Positions 1 through 40,975 of a stretch of DNA of 64,000 nt are shown piece by piece; the first letter of the stretch is position 1, and each line of letters opens with the position of its first letter. The notes below the pieces were generated by a model. That model was not told the DNA's origin. It was given only the letters and a program-made list of their open reading frames with translations, and searched no databases. Origin of the DNA: Perca fluviatilis (lineage: Eukaryota > Chordata > Actinopteri > Perciformes > Percidae); NCBI RefSeq assembly GCF_010015445.1, contig NC_053112.1, positions 8,823,403 to 8,887,402 of the forward strand. Reading direction: 5' to 3'. A program made the translations under genes and the position numbers.

Positions 1-1866
1 TTTAACATCAGAAAATTGTAGGTCATCCAGGATTTTATATCTTTAATGCATGCTTGAAGTTTAGCTAACTGACTGGTTTCGTCTGGTTTGATTGACAAGT
101 ATAATTGGGTGTCATCCGCATAACAGTGATAGTTAATTGAGTGTTTCCTAATAATATTACCAAGAGGAAGCATATATAAGGAGAATAGAATTGGTCCAAG
201 CACTGAGCCTTGTGGAACGCCATGGCTAACTTTAGCATACTTGGATGAATTAACATTAACAAATTGAGATCAATCAGAGAAATAGGGTTTAAACCAGCTT
301 AGTGTGATTCCTTTAATGCCGACTAAGTGATCCAATCTCTGTAACAGGATTGTATGGTCAATAGTGTCAAATGCAGCACTAAGATCTAGTAAAACAAGTA
401 TGGAGACAAGTCCTCTGTCTGCAGCAGTTAGAACGTCGTTAGTAATTTTCACCAGTGCCGTCTCTGTGCTATGATGCTTTCTAAATCCTGATTGAAAGTC
501 TTCAAATAAACTGTTGCTATGGAGAAAATCACATAACTGATTAGCAACTACCTTCTCAAGGATCTTGGAGAGAAAGGGAAGGTTAGATATAGGTCTATAG
601 TTTGCTAAGACCTCAGGATCGAGGGTGAGTTTTTTCAGAAGAGGTTTTATCACAGCTACTTTATATGACTGCGGTACATAACCTGTTACTAAGGACATAT
701 TGATCATATCTAGTAGTGAAGTGTTAACCAAGGGTAATGCTTCTTTGAGTAGCTTCGTTGGGATGGGGTCTAAGAGACAGGTAGATGGCTTAGCTGAAGA
801 TACCTTTACCATTAATTGTTGAAGGTCTATAGGATAAAAGCAGACCATTAATTGTTGAAGGTCTATAGGATAAAAGCAGTCTAAGTATATGTCAGGTCTA
901 GTCGTTCTTTCTAGGAGTCCTGCGTTGAAAGGTGAACCGTTAGAAGTTGAGGGCAAAAGGTGATGGATTTTATCTCTAATTGTTATAATTTTATCATTAA
1001 AGAAGCTCATCACTACTCAGAGCTTTAGGAATAGATGGCTCACTAGAGCTGTGACTCTCTGTCAGCCTGGCTACAGTGCTGAAAAGAAACCTTGGGTTGT
1101 TCTTGTTTTCTTCTATTAATGATGAGTAATAGTCTGATCTAGTATTTCTGAGGGCCTTCCTTTCTTCCAGTTTGGTGGAACGCCATTTACTTTCAAGTTT
1201 TCGCGAGATTTGCTTTAATTTATGAGTTTGGGAGTTATACCATGGTGCAAGTTTCCTTTGCTTCATCATCTTCTTTTTGAGGGGAGCAACAGAGTCTAAA
1301 GTAGTCCGTAGGCAGGCCGTAGCACCATCTACACAATTGTCAATTTGAGAGGGACTAAAGTTTACATAAAGGTCCTCTGTTGTATTAAAGCACGGTAATG
1401 AGTTTAGTGCTGTTGGAATATCTTCCTTAAATTTAGCTATAGCACTGTCAGATAGGCATCTAGTGTAGAAGCTTTTATCTAATTTCGTATAATCGGGTAT
1501 TAAGAATTCGAAAGTTATTAAGAAGTGGTCTGATAATAAAGGATTTTGCGGGAATACTAATACATCTTCAATTTTGATGCCATATGTCAGCACAAGGTTG
1601 AGGGTGTGGTTAAAACAGTGCGTGGCCTCATGAACACTTTGACTGAAACCAATTGAATCTAGTAGTGAGTTGAAAGCAGTACTAAGGCTATCATTGTCAA
1701 CGTCCACATGGATATTAAAATCACCTACAATAAGTACTTTGTCTGATTTTAGGACTACAAAAAAAAAATTCAGAATATGGACCTGGTGCTCGGTAGACAA
1801 CAACAAATATAATTGGCTGTACTGATTTCCATGTTGGATGTTGAAGATTAAGAACAAGGCTTTCAA
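1..1866 (-). mobile_element. L2/CR1-group non-LTR retrotransposon (LINE), partial and frameshifted
   Basis: On the minus strand the order is endonuclease (about 1866-997) then reverse transcriptase (about 1013-1). The endonuclease part shows VGDFNIHVD and SDHFLITFEF. The RT part shows LLDLSAAFDTIDH and [10 protein letters not shown], and a YADD catalytic motif encoded at 111-122. The frame breaks near 1000 and again near 265, so the copy is dead. The 5' end is truncated near 1866 and the 3' end runs off the left edge. It sits in a myom2 intron in the gene's own orientation. The motifs are typical of fish L2/CR1-type LINEs; the exact family was not tested. Confidence 0.9.
808..879. repeat. 36-bp in-frame tandem duplication inside the LINE
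   Basis: Two identical 36-bp units lie back to back (808-843 and 844-879). In the RT frame this repeats twelve codons, including CFYPIDLQQLMV, without shifting the frame. Confidence 0.9.
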
Positions 1867-2435
1867 GAGTTATAATTTAGTTTAGGTTTAGGATTAATTA
1901 ACAGGCTTAAATCAGTGATTTTCTCAGTCAACAGTTTTCACTGCAGCTAAATTAGGAAGCACAGCATTACCTAAACATAACCCTCACATGATTAATCATC
2001 TGAGTTATTGTGCTTTTGACAGCTAACAGGAAACACACGTTCTGGTGTGAGTAAATGGCGAAAAGCCGGAACGAGGACGTTTGTTCATTGTGATTCAGTG
2101 TTGTTTAAAGTTTTGAAATACCACGACTGTGTACAACGCCTGAGGGAGTGCAGCACATACAGTACTGTACCGCACAGTGTGTGTTTGTCTGTTGTAACCA
2201 TACTTTCCAGCCTCGAGACTTCGAAATGGTTAATCAACGGTAATACATGAGAAGCTGAATATGTTTTGGTCACTATATGTGTACATATGTCTGGTGACTA
2301 CATTTTAATCTGTATTTAAAGAAACCTTCAGCAGTGACACACAACAGAGCTAGACAGCAAGCAAAATCTTGTTACGTCTCAACTGTCAATGTAAATATTA
2401 GATTATTCTGTAACAAGCATTTAATTCAACTGTAC
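1867..2435. other. Intronic sequence between the LINE and the last visible myom2 exon
   Basis: No exon, RNA gene or recognisable repeat is seen here. Short open frames on both strands (for example 2047-2250) show no family motif. Confidence 0.5.
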
Positions 2436-30898
<28,463 letters not shown>

Positions 30899-33751
30899 CT
30901 GTCGGGAAGATGTCCATCGTTATAAAACAGGCATTGAAAGATTATTACACCATAATGCACTTTTGGGTTTTAGTTTTGGAGAAGCAGGTTGCTGCGCTGA
31001 AATGTCCCAAGATCCACCTGAGGTATTTCTTAATTTTTAAGTAATTAGTAAAAATTGGTGCAAAATTTTCGCAAATGAAGGTCTCCTTCTCTGTAATGTT
31101 TTGTCTTTAATATGGATGAACAGAATATGTTGCCAATCCATATTAAACTTCTACACTATTCCTCCTGTACCAATTGTTGGAGACCCATTTATCTCCTTTG
31201 CATTGCCAATATAATGCAATCTGGACTATCTATACAGTATCTTAATGAATCCATTCTTATTATATCAATGTATTTGATTTACAAAGACCAAACACATAAA
31301 TACATCTTGGCCATCTTAAACAAATAGTCAACGTTTGCTCAGAATAGCAACCACAAAGTAATATTTGCTTTGCTGCCACGTCCGCATTCACTGTGCACTT
31401 TCAAATCTATTGTGAAAAGATTGATAGTGATTAGTGTCTGATACTCTATGAAGCGATTTTGACCAATGAACATCCGGGACATGTACGAAGATTGCTCAAA
31501 CAACTCTTTTTAAAGGATAAATTAAAAGTTGGTCAAATTGACAGAAAATTGACATATTCTGTATAAAAACTAACACAGCCCTCCATGTTTTTCTTTTCAA
31601 TGTCTCTCATGGGAAACTTCATGATAAACCTGGTCAGGAACGTGATATCAGTTGCGTGTACCTACAGCCCTGACCACTGGCCTCAGATGTAGGTCAGGTT
31701 CAGGGGAGTGGCATGCAGCCTCTGACATAAGGCAGGGGCTGAACTTGGCTTGAAGTGGACGTTTCAGGCACTCTTATGTTCTGCCTTCATCACTAGTGAC
31801 AACCAAGCTAGTACAGCCTTCAACTTAAGTATCAAGTTCAGCATGTTAATGTTGTATAGCAGAGTTGGACTAAGAGCCAGGTAGGGAACAATGCTTTCAA
31901 AAAGTGTTCTACAGCAATCTAGTAAAATACAGACCTGAGTAATAAAACCAGCCAAAAGCTGCAGAGCATCAGTAGCAGTAGCATTATCTGTAGCCCTGTC
32001 ACGGGATGTAGCTCCAGAGCTTCAGGACCCCACAGGGAAAAGACTCACTGGTGACCATTTTGAAATGGTTTGGTTTTTGCAGGTCGGCATCTTCAAGCTA
32101 TGCACCTTTGACATTGGACATGCAATATTTCCAGGTACCTTCCTGAGTGCTTTAGACTGAACATGTGTCATCTTTTATCTCAAACTAAATCAACGTTCGG
32201 CAGAGGAACAAAAAGCATCACACAGAGGGATAAATATGGATTCCCAATGAATACTACTAAGTTATGTAACATTAAGTCCAAGTAACATGTTCAAAACTGG
32301 AACAGCCTCTCATTCTTTACTGTTTTTTTATGGTTTCTGTGCTTTTACTGTTATCTTTCATTGTACAGCGCTTAGGTAATTTTTAAATTAGGTTGTTTTT
32401 AAATGTGCTTTATAAAAAACAGTTGGAGTTGGAATTTGGAACAATGAGTTTGTGAACTCTGTCACTATGCAGTCTCACTCTCTAAAAATCTTGTAACATT
32501 TGTGCCTTAAGTTTGAGTCATGAAATAATGTATGGTCTGTGACTCCAAATGGCAGTGAGAGGTAAGGGTAACGATTTCCTAGACCTGTTTCTGCATCCAG
32601 AAACACAAAAACATAACACCACAAAGTCTGCTTTTACAACATTTGAGATGTACAATCAATAAAAGCTGCCGCCTTGGTAGCCAAATAGTTAAAGTGCATG
32701 CCTGTTCAATTCCAGCTGGGAGTCTTTGTTTTCGCATCATATTTCCTCTCTCTGTCAACTGTCCCATAAAAATTTGTATCTTTGAAAACTAAAAATAAAG
32801 CTGACACAAAGGACTACTTCTCATATGAATCCAAATATAACTCTAATGTCTCCCACTTAATAATGTGTATTGCCACTTTTGTCTTCATAAAAGCTCAGTT
32901 TTTATTGTGTAAGCAGCTTATAAAAGCATAAGTTATGGGTTCATTAAATTGTTGGTAGTGAATATCACCACACAGCAGCTTTTAGGAATTTTTCTGTTGT
33001 TTGCCAGCAGTCAGAATTGACGAGGATGCGCTCTGTGTCTATCTGACATCCGAAGGCAAATGGATGGACACATGCAGCAGGAATATGAAGACCACCTATC
33101 AGCAGCGGCTCTAGGCAGATCTGTTGCTCTACCTGGCAAAGCAGCCAAAAGTAGCAGGTGAATTCAACTTTCATACCTTACTGCTGTTTGCTGCTTGGCA
33201 CACACACATTTAGTGTGGTCATAAGCGTAATCAGTTTTAACTTGGCTCACACGCTTCTTCTTATACCAAGGTGTGACTTTGGAAGCCATGACTGGAACAC
33301 TTCAAGGAGACATGGCCACAAGCACCAGGGGGAGGGGGAGACCAAACATGTGTTAGCCATGAAAGCAAACAAGGGACAAGTCTGTCCCTTTAACATTATT
33401 TTTACTGCAGCCATTATGAAGTATCTGTGATTCACATTTTTTTTGCTACAAGTGCGGTCATCTTTTAAATGTACACCTCAGTAGTACAATCTCTTTCTTT
33501 GCTTTTCGCAAGATTAATTTATGTAGCCATATTACACATAATAAATTAACAGTGCTAAAACACAGACATTTAGAGAATACATAAATATCATAAGAACATA
33601 TTTATCTCAGAGTCCAATATTTAAGAGGCATCTGGACAGTTCCAACATACACCAGAGATCAGCACTTCAAATGTTTCACCTTACAACCTCACACAGCTCA
33701 GCTATGAATAGCTTGCAGCAGTCGGTCTATTCCATGATTGGAGGAAAATAG
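30899..33751. other. Upstream myom2 or intergenic sequence; no gene recognised
   Basis: If the myom2 first exon is at 36815-36880 this is its first intron. I searched the minus strand for the expected FYQKRH/SYRN-type head exon and did not see it. Only short open frames without family motifs occur. Confidence 0.45.
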
Positions 33752-33842
33752 AAAAAAAAAAACAATTAAACCCCCCCCCCCCCCTCTCTTTTTATTTTCC
33801 CCCCCCCCCCATATATTAATTTTTTTTTTTTTTTTTTTTTTT
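33752..33842. repeat. Homopolymer cluster: A, C, C and T runs
   Basis: About 11 A, then 14 C, a CTCTCTTTTTATTTT spacer, about 11 C, and a run of roughly 25 T. Such clusters are prone to assembly error. Confidence 0.9.
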
Positions 33843-35560
33843 GGAACAAGACTAACTAACTAGACCAGCTGTCAAATACAAACTTCTGGCTAATTATGTT
33901 TCCATTCTGTATAATCAATTCTTTCAACACAGGCACATTTTACCAGAGTTTTTTTTAAGCTTATATAACTTGGGACAAGAGGGTCAGCAACCTCTTAATG
34001 CCCTGGTATGTAAAGAAGTACTGCTCAGGGAGATTACAACAGACTGCTGCTGCTTCCCCACACAGGAGACACATTAACTACAACCATTCATTATAGCAAC
34101 ACATTTCACTCATTCCACACTCGATAACTTCTCCTACTACTCTGAACTTTGCAAAAGTTTTTCTCCTAATTAGCCTAGTGAGCAAATATTAGGAAAAGTG
34201 ACTTACCCAGAGAGATTAAAACAGCGCAAAGCGGTGGAAGACCAGCCTGATGCCGCTTGGGAAGCACTTGCTGATGGTAACAAAAATATTACCCTCTCAC
34301 CCGGGGAATGCTGTTCCCCTTCCACCCCATGTATGGATGCACTTAAGACTATATATAGCATTTACCCCCAAATTTTGTTCTCATTCTGCACTTTGGAGAT
34401 GAAGAGTGTGCATCTGTACCGGCAATTTTATTGAATTATTTAGAGGTATGTTTCCTCTCCTGCATTTATTAAATTTAAAGATTTTTTTTTACAGAGACAT
34501 TTAGTGAAAGGTTAAAAGAAGATTTTAAATGTCTGTAAAATGCTTACGCGGGCTAAATTTCTAACATGATATACTGTTTCCACACAACAAAAACTCATGT
34601 TGGAAGTCCTTAAATCAATGTCTGAATGGCACATTGCCAGTCCTCTCATTGTTGGCATGTAGACCAATTTCCTTTTCTAACAAGATTAATGAAGAGGCAC
34701 CTCACCTTTAGATTTCACAAATATTCATATAGCCAAGAACCAGAAAGACATTTTGAGACAATTTGCTGGCAAATCCCAACACTGAAAGCCTTGCGAGACC
34801 TTTTTAGGTTTCTTGAGACAGCCTGTCCTCCTTGGCTCAACACTTGTGGGCAGCAGTCAGGCTATTTTTAACAGCCAGTCCTCCGATACAGTGATACACC
34901 AGATTCTTACTGTACAAGAACCCTCGCAGCTATTTTCATTTACACAAGTACATTTAAAAATAAAATGACTGAAGACACAGAGAAAGAAACTCATGAGGCG
35001 ATTAGGTGAAACTCAGATGTGATAAAAAACATCAGAGTGAAATCAAAAGAGGTAGCAGGCCTTGGGTTTATTGACCATTTGACCTACAGTTATTGTCATG
35101 TGGCTTCACTGAAAAAGTCGCCTCCCCTTCTCTGTTTAGAGGAGACCGGCCTACAGCTTTGCTCACATTTTAAGGATATTTATTAAAAAACATGAACTCA
35201 TTACACCTTTAAAACATGTATTGCATTATATACATGTCTACCCCAAAGCACCAAAGTGCATGATTTAAAAATGTCACTTTGTCTACCACTCCTAGTGGTA
35301 GTATCAGTAGACACTGTGGCAGACATCTGTGCACATCAACATACTGACACCACATGTAAAGACTGGTAAAGTGGCTGAGGCTACTACATTTTCATTTTTC
35401 ATCACCGTCCATATTAACACGTCTGACAATATGTATCACATGACCATTCACATAGACTGGGCATGTGCGTGCCGGTGTTAACAGGAAGCAGATTGTCAGA
35501 TGTTACTCTGTGGTTGAAAATCATTCATGTATAAGTTGAAAATACAATGGCAAAAAGTAG
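33843..35560. other. Intergenic stretch without recognised features
   Basis: Two modest plus-strand open frames (34198-34434 and 34626-34871) look weakly protein-like but carry no family motif and no supporting exon partner. Confidence 0.4.
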
Positions 35561-35561
35561 G

Positions 35562-36021
35562 ACATGGGATTGGAATGGTTTTATGTTGGTTAGCCTAAAA
35601 GCTGGTTTGATCTGCATTGAGACATGATCTTATGGAAAGTACCCCATGCCAATCTGTAGGTATGGTGAAGGGTATGTGATGATGTGGGGGGGCTACTTTA
35701 ATTCCAAAGGCCAAGGGAACTTTATCAGGATGCATAGTATCCTGGATCCATGAAATAAGTGGCCTTTAAAAATAAAAATCTGCCTGCCTCTATGGGAATT
35801 TAACACAGGGGTGTACTCACTTTTGTTGCCAGCGGTTTAGACATTAACGGCTGTGTGTTGAGGTATTTTGAGGGGACAGCACATTTACACTGTTATACAA
35901 GCTGTACACTTAATACTTACATTGTAGCAAAGTGTCATTTCTTCAGTGCTGTCCCATTAAAAGATATAATGAAACATTTACTAAAATGTGAGGGGTGTAC
36001 TCACTTTTGTGAGATACTGTA
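35562..36021. mobile_element. Tc1-type element, right-half copy A
   Basis: Ends with GTACTCACTTTTGTGAGATACTG and a TA at 36020-36021. The adjoining CCAGCGGTTTAGACATTAA and GCATAGTATCCTGGATCCAT are typical of a fish Tc1-type terminal region. The same sequence forms the right arm of the element at 58704-59615. Only one terminal half is present. Confidence 0.72.
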
Positions 36022-36063
36022 TGTCCCAGCAGGATTTGGAAAAGTTTAGCTTTTATCTTCAGT

Positions 36064-36455
36064 AGACTTGACTACTGCAACGCTTGCTTTACAGATCTCC
36101 CTAAAAAACAATCAGACAGCTGCAGCTGATTCAGAACACTGCTGCTCAAGTCCTCACTAAGACCAAGAAAGTGGATCACATCACTCCCGTTGTAAGGTCT
36201 TTCGTTGACATCTGTCCCTCAAAGAATTGTTTGCAAAATACTACTGTTGGTTTATAAAGCACTGAATGGTTTAGGGCCAAAATACATTTCTGATCTGCTG
36301 CTACATTATGAACCACCCAGACCTCTCAGGTTATCTGGGGCAGGTCTACTTTGTGTCCCCAGAGTCAGAACTAAACATGGAGGAAGCAGCGTTCAGTTTT
36401 CATTCACCACATATGTGGAACCAACTCCCAGAAAACTGCACTGACGTTTCCTTTT
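36064..36455 (+). mobile_element. L2/CR1-group LINE fragment, C-terminal end of the RT polyprotein
   Basis: Open frames encode ILLLVYKALNGLGPKYIS, DLLLHYEPPRPLRLSGAG and LLCVPRVRTKHGG, the hallmark C-terminal block of fish L2-type RT proteins. It is preceded by DYCNAC and QLQLIQNTAAQVLTKTKK in a shifted frame. A 5'-truncated, frameshifted pseudogene fragment. Confidence 0.88.
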
Positions 36456-36814
36456 GATGCTGCCTTTTTTTAAGTAACGCGAGGGCGCGAGGCATAAACG
36501 CAGCAACATATATTTGTTTTTAAACCAAAACGTGATAGTGTAGATGTAGCCTGAAGGAGGACACAAGAGGTCCAATTTAGCCAGTGTAAACATACATTTT
36601 ACTTACTATTTTCACTTGGTTTGGGGCGGTTTGGGAAAGTTTAGGTGGAGTTATGAGAAACAAAAATGTAAAGAAAGGAAAAGAAAAAACATTGAAAAAA
36701 TAAAAGAGGTGAAACAAGAAACTGCCTTCAAAATCAATTAGGCAACTTAATATAATTGCAGACATGAGGAAGAGAGACCCATGCTAGATCAGTGACCGTT
36801 GGACTGGCACTTAC

Positions 36815-36880
36815 TGCGAGGTCCTGATGAACTGAGTCCAGAAGATCATCTACCTCCCACCTCTATACAAGATGCCACTC
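36815..36880 (-). CDS. myom2: Candidate myom2 first coding exon (start codon at 36849)
   Basis: On the minus strand a strong acceptor (T-rich tract then TTTGCAG) and a consensus donor GTAAGT bound 66 bp. An ATG at 36849 is preceded in frame by TAG and reads MIFWTQFIRTSQ. It ends two bases into a codon, which is exactly what the next exon at 30898 needs. This differs from the usual myomesin-2 head, so it may be an alternative first exon or chance. Confidence 0.3.
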
Positions 36881-36906
36881 CTGCAAACAAAAAAACAAAC
36901 TTACTT

Positions 36907-36912
<6 letters not shown>

Positions 36913-36980
<68 letters not shown>
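36913..36980. repeat. (TA)n microsatellite
   Basis: About 34 TA dinucleotides, followed by a short TGTG run. Confidence 0.97.
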
Positions 36981-36987
<7 letters not shown>

Positions 36988-37336
36988 AAAAGTCTTAGAC
37001 AGGCTTTTATTTCGACAAAATTAGTTACTAGTTACTTGTCAGATTCGGATTGAATGATGATAATAATAAATAAATGATAATGTATTATTATACTGTTTTC
37101 ATAGGCTGAGTAGTAGCAGTAACGATGACCAGTAATTTATGCTTCATGTTTAAAATCAGTGGACTGCCCCTTTAAATCCAGATTGGTGTTATTCTGTTAA
37201 ATGCTGCCACCTGGTGTCTACTTTTTGGAAGTTGCGGTGGAACATCAGCTTATAAATAAATCCTTTGTTGCCTTCATTATGTTTTGGTTCCTCTCTCTCT
37301 TACTCATGGAGCTTACAGAAAACAGGGAAATTGTCC

Positions 37337-37831
37337 GGGTCCGTTTCAGGAAGGATGTTTAACAAACTCTGAGTCTAACCCTGAACTCTGAGTTGATTTA
37401 CCCTCAGATGGGAAACTGAGTTTTCGGTTCCAGAACAGCTGATTTGAGTTGGTCCAATCAACTCAGAGTAGGTTCACTCAGTTAAGTGCGCGCACCACCA
37501 CTATAAAAAGGCAGCATGAATGGAGCCATGATACTACGATTCACCACGGTAACTACCACAAAAAAAAATTGTCGGCAGAAATACTCATGCACACTATACA
37601 GCGAATTTAAACATATTTTGAAAAAAAATAAAAAATAAACACAGCGGCTGCTGCAAAAGAGAGAGAATTTCAACAACTTCTCATTTGCGAACGACGACCT
37701 GTCACATTCACACAGTTACACCTTCATACCTGGATTAACCTCTCTTTCTGAAACAGAAAACCCAGAGTTCCCCTCATCTCAGGGTTAATAAACTCAGAGT
37801 TTTCACTAAACCTGCTTTCTGAGACGGACCC
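37337..37831. mobile_element. Foldback non-autonomous DNA element with GGGTCCG ends
   Basis: Starts GGGTCCGTTTCAGGAAGGAT and its reverse complement starts GGGTCCGTCTCAGAAAGCAG. Inverted motifs ACTCTGAGTT and AACCCTGA recur through both arms. About 495 bp, no transposase. Target duplication unclear, so the superfamily is left open. Confidence 0.7.
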
Positions 37832-38767
37832 CAGGACTTGACCCTTATGATCGTCAGAATTTTGGTGATAATGATAAACATTATTTAAACGGCTCCTCTC
37901 ATAAAACAAATACAACGGTGACAAAATGGAACAATTTAATGTATGTTTAAACGACATTGAAAATAAACACTTCCTAAAAGTATATACATAATGATAGACA
38001 TGTTTGTTCACAACCTTTTTGAAATGTGAGTTTTCAAAGCTTTGAGCAACACAAAACAAAATCCCATTTATCTCCATTGTTCTGGCAGAGAGGCAGAGAG
38101 CAGTGTGGTGCATAGTTAGTGTTGCTTTACCCTTTGACCCATGCTCTCTCAGGCATTCTCTTTTTACTGCATTGCAGACCGTGCTCACAGCACGCAGAAC
38201 ACTAACACTAACTTATATGTGCTTAACATAAGGACACATGGCTGCAGAAAAAAAGTGATCACGTTGAATCTGTCCTCCAAAAACTAAACATTATCAGCTT
38301 CAACTGATTGCCGTTTTTTTTCCCCAGTGTTGCTGAATTTTTAGGTCACTTAACTTTATCCACCCCCTGTATTTATGCCGGTTGACACACGTGTGTGTTT
38401 GTGTTTGTGTGTGTGTGTGTCTGAGAGATATCCCGCTTGATTCCAGTCTCCTTCCTCTCTCTGGCACCAGTGCACAGCATGTTTGTAGTGGGAATAAAAG
38501 GGATTATTAGAGCATGATAATATGATGAGCAGTAAGTTCACAAGTTTGAGGGGCCTTACAACTGCACAACCACATTCTCTTGGATCCACTCCAAACATGC
38601 TCGATAACTTTTGTTTTTCTATATTGTTTGTGACTCAAGTAATGAGGAGACATTCCAATATATTGTAATTTGATAATGAAGCAAATTTATGTTTTCAAGA
38701 GGATGAACACTTATATTTAAAATAAAATAAACACTGCTGACACACTTCTAAGGATCCCCACAGCTAG

Positions 38768-39000
38768 GGCTGCAACTAATTAACTTCTTTTCAATATAAT
38801 TTAATGCACCATTTATTTTTTTCAATTAAGTGATTACTTGTTTGTGTCACAAAATAGTAACAATTGTCCATCACAACTTTGTGGAGCCCAAGTTGAGGAC
38901 CAACACTCCCAAAACTCAAAGATACTTAAAGTTGTAAAACAGAAAAGCAGCAAATCCTCACATTTGAGAAGCTGAATTGTTCACGTTTAAAAACAAAAAT
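38768..39000. repeat. Fish MITE fragment (TAGGGCTGCAACTAATTAAC)
   Basis: TAGGGCTGCAACTAATTAAC followed by GATTACTTGTTTGTGTC and a long A-rich interior matches a common fish MITE type. The right end was not fixed. Confidence 0.5.
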
Positions 39001-39439
39001 TACAGCCAGTCATAGGTTAAAAATCCGGAGTCTGACCTTGACTCATCCTCAAATGTTCTTTTTGTTGCCTAAGCATCAATTATTTACTTACATAACAGTT
39101 TATTGGGTTTGTGTGTCAGCAGTCTTCACTAAAATGTGAAGGTCACTAAAGAAAGTCAGTCTGAAGCAGCCATGACACCAGGCAGGATATTCTGACCAGA
39201 GGGGAGTGAATGAATGCTGAGCCCTCCCTCCTCTCGGTCTTCTTTTTGAGCTGCTCTTTTGAGGCACGGAGGGTGGGAGGGGGGGAGACAGTACAGAGAA
39301 GCTGTTCTTTTCATTCATGCCCTCACTGACTTGTGGTTGCAGCGGGAAGAAAACGGGAAAGAGAAGGAGGAGGGGAATTGAGGGCCGGATAGAGGGGAAT
39401 CAAGGAGGGAAGTCCTAAATCACAGCGGAAAAAAAGGAG

Positions 39440-39510
39440 GACGTCAGAGGCTTTGCACGTCATTGAGTCAGCAGACATGGTTCATTTTACGCAGAGTGCG
39501 GTGACGTAAC
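39440..39510. promoter_or_regulatory. Cluster of bZIP-type (CRE/AP-1/ARE-like) motifs between the two genes
   Basis: Within 71 bp: GACGTCAG (39440-39447), CACGTCAT (39456-39463), TGAGTCAGCA (39464-39473) and GTGACGTAAC (39501-39510). These match CRE-like, AP-1 and antioxidant-response-type consensus forms. It may belong to myom2, hk1 or neither. Confidence 0.4.
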
Positions 39511-40074
39511 TGAGCTGCGGGGGGGGGGGGATGAGATGTGTTGCATCAGGCTTCATCAGCAATTCTAAGACGGGCTTCAAACCCTCTGTTAATTAAAAGG
39601 ACTATAAAAAAAAATTGTGATACAGTTTAGAAAACATATTTTCTATAATGCATTTAATTAATATTACTGAGGACAACACATACAGTACATCAGCACATTT
39701 GAGAGGATGGAGGGATGCTTATTGTCTCACTGACATCTAGCTGTTCTGTTTTTTTTAGTTTCGTACAGGAACCAATAGCACAACAGTGTTACAGTCTGCT
39801 TACCCAAAAAATACAAAGCAGATAAAAAGATTCACTAGCGGCTTGATCAGGAATAAACGCCCAGCTTTTACTCTGTTATTGTGGTGCACTCTTTCACCGT
39901 AAAGTCTTAAGTAACAATAAACCTCAACACATTCTATAGTTAGTTAGTTAGTTAGTTACATTTTATTTCTGTGTCATGCCAAACATTTGGCCCATCCCAC
40001 ATGGGATTACAAGACACCACAAACTTATTTAGCAAACATCTTCTGGTGGCATATACAAATCATTCGGAGAAATC

Positions 40075-40133
40075 CATACATCCATACATACATACATCCA
40101 TACATACATACATGCATGCATGTATACACACAC

Positions 40134-40165
<32 letters not shown>

Positions 40166-40879
40166 ATACAGTATATATACACACACACACTTATATATAC
40201 ATATATACACACACACATATATACATATATACACACACATATATACACATATATACATATATACACACATACATACATATATATATACATATATATATAT
40301 ACACATATATACATACACATATATACATACATATACACATACATATATACACACATATATACACATACATATATACACACATATATATACACATATATAA
40401 ACACACACATATATACACACACAACACACATATAGAGACACAGCACACACAAAACACACACACACAAAAAACACAACACACAGAGAAAAAAAACAAGACA
40501 AACAAAACAGAAGAGAGAGAGAACACAGAGAACAAACAAAGAAGAGAACACACATACACACACACACAAACACACAGACACACAGAAGAAAACAGACACA
40601 GAAAAAAGAAAACACAAACACATACAGCAGCACACACAAGAGAAAGAGATAAGAAAAAGCTAAGAAAGAAAGAGAGAAGACAGAGAAAGAACAGACAGAA
40701 CAGACACAAAAAAGACAGAGATATATATACATACAAGAGACAAAGAAACACATATATATAACAGCACAGAACACACAGAGAAAAAGAAGTATATAGAGAG
40801 AGGTAACATATATATAAATATATATATATACATATAAAAAGAGAGAGAGAAAAGAATATATATATATATATATATATAC

Positions 40880-40951
<72 letters not shown>

Positions 40952-40972
40952 ACATATATATATATAAAATAC
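40075..40972. repeat. Roughly 0.9-kb compound microsatellite (CATA, CA, TA, GA and A-rich)
   Basis: Starts with CATACATC-type tetranucleotide units, passes through long mixed CA/TA blocks, then CACA/GAGA/AAAC-rich sequence, and ends in (TA)n. Long open frames on both strands here are low-complexity artefacts (IYIHT- and VCVYI-type strings). Confidence 0.97.
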
Positions 40973-40975
40973 AAG

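Noticed and set aside
34198..34434. Plus-strand frame with protein-like composition; the minus strand also shows exon-like splice signals (34199-34260)
   Set aside because: No family motif. The minus-strand phase that would stay open does not fit the next myom2 exon, and other phases hit stops.
35855..36049. Similar open frames at 35855-36049 and 58632-58826
   Set aside because: They are the same Tc1-type terminal repeat read through in two copies, not related genes.
39100..39318. Minus-strand frame considered as the missing myom2 head exon
   Set aside because: No FYQKRH- or SYRN-like sequence, no fitting donor phase, and composition typical of GC-rich non-coding DNA.
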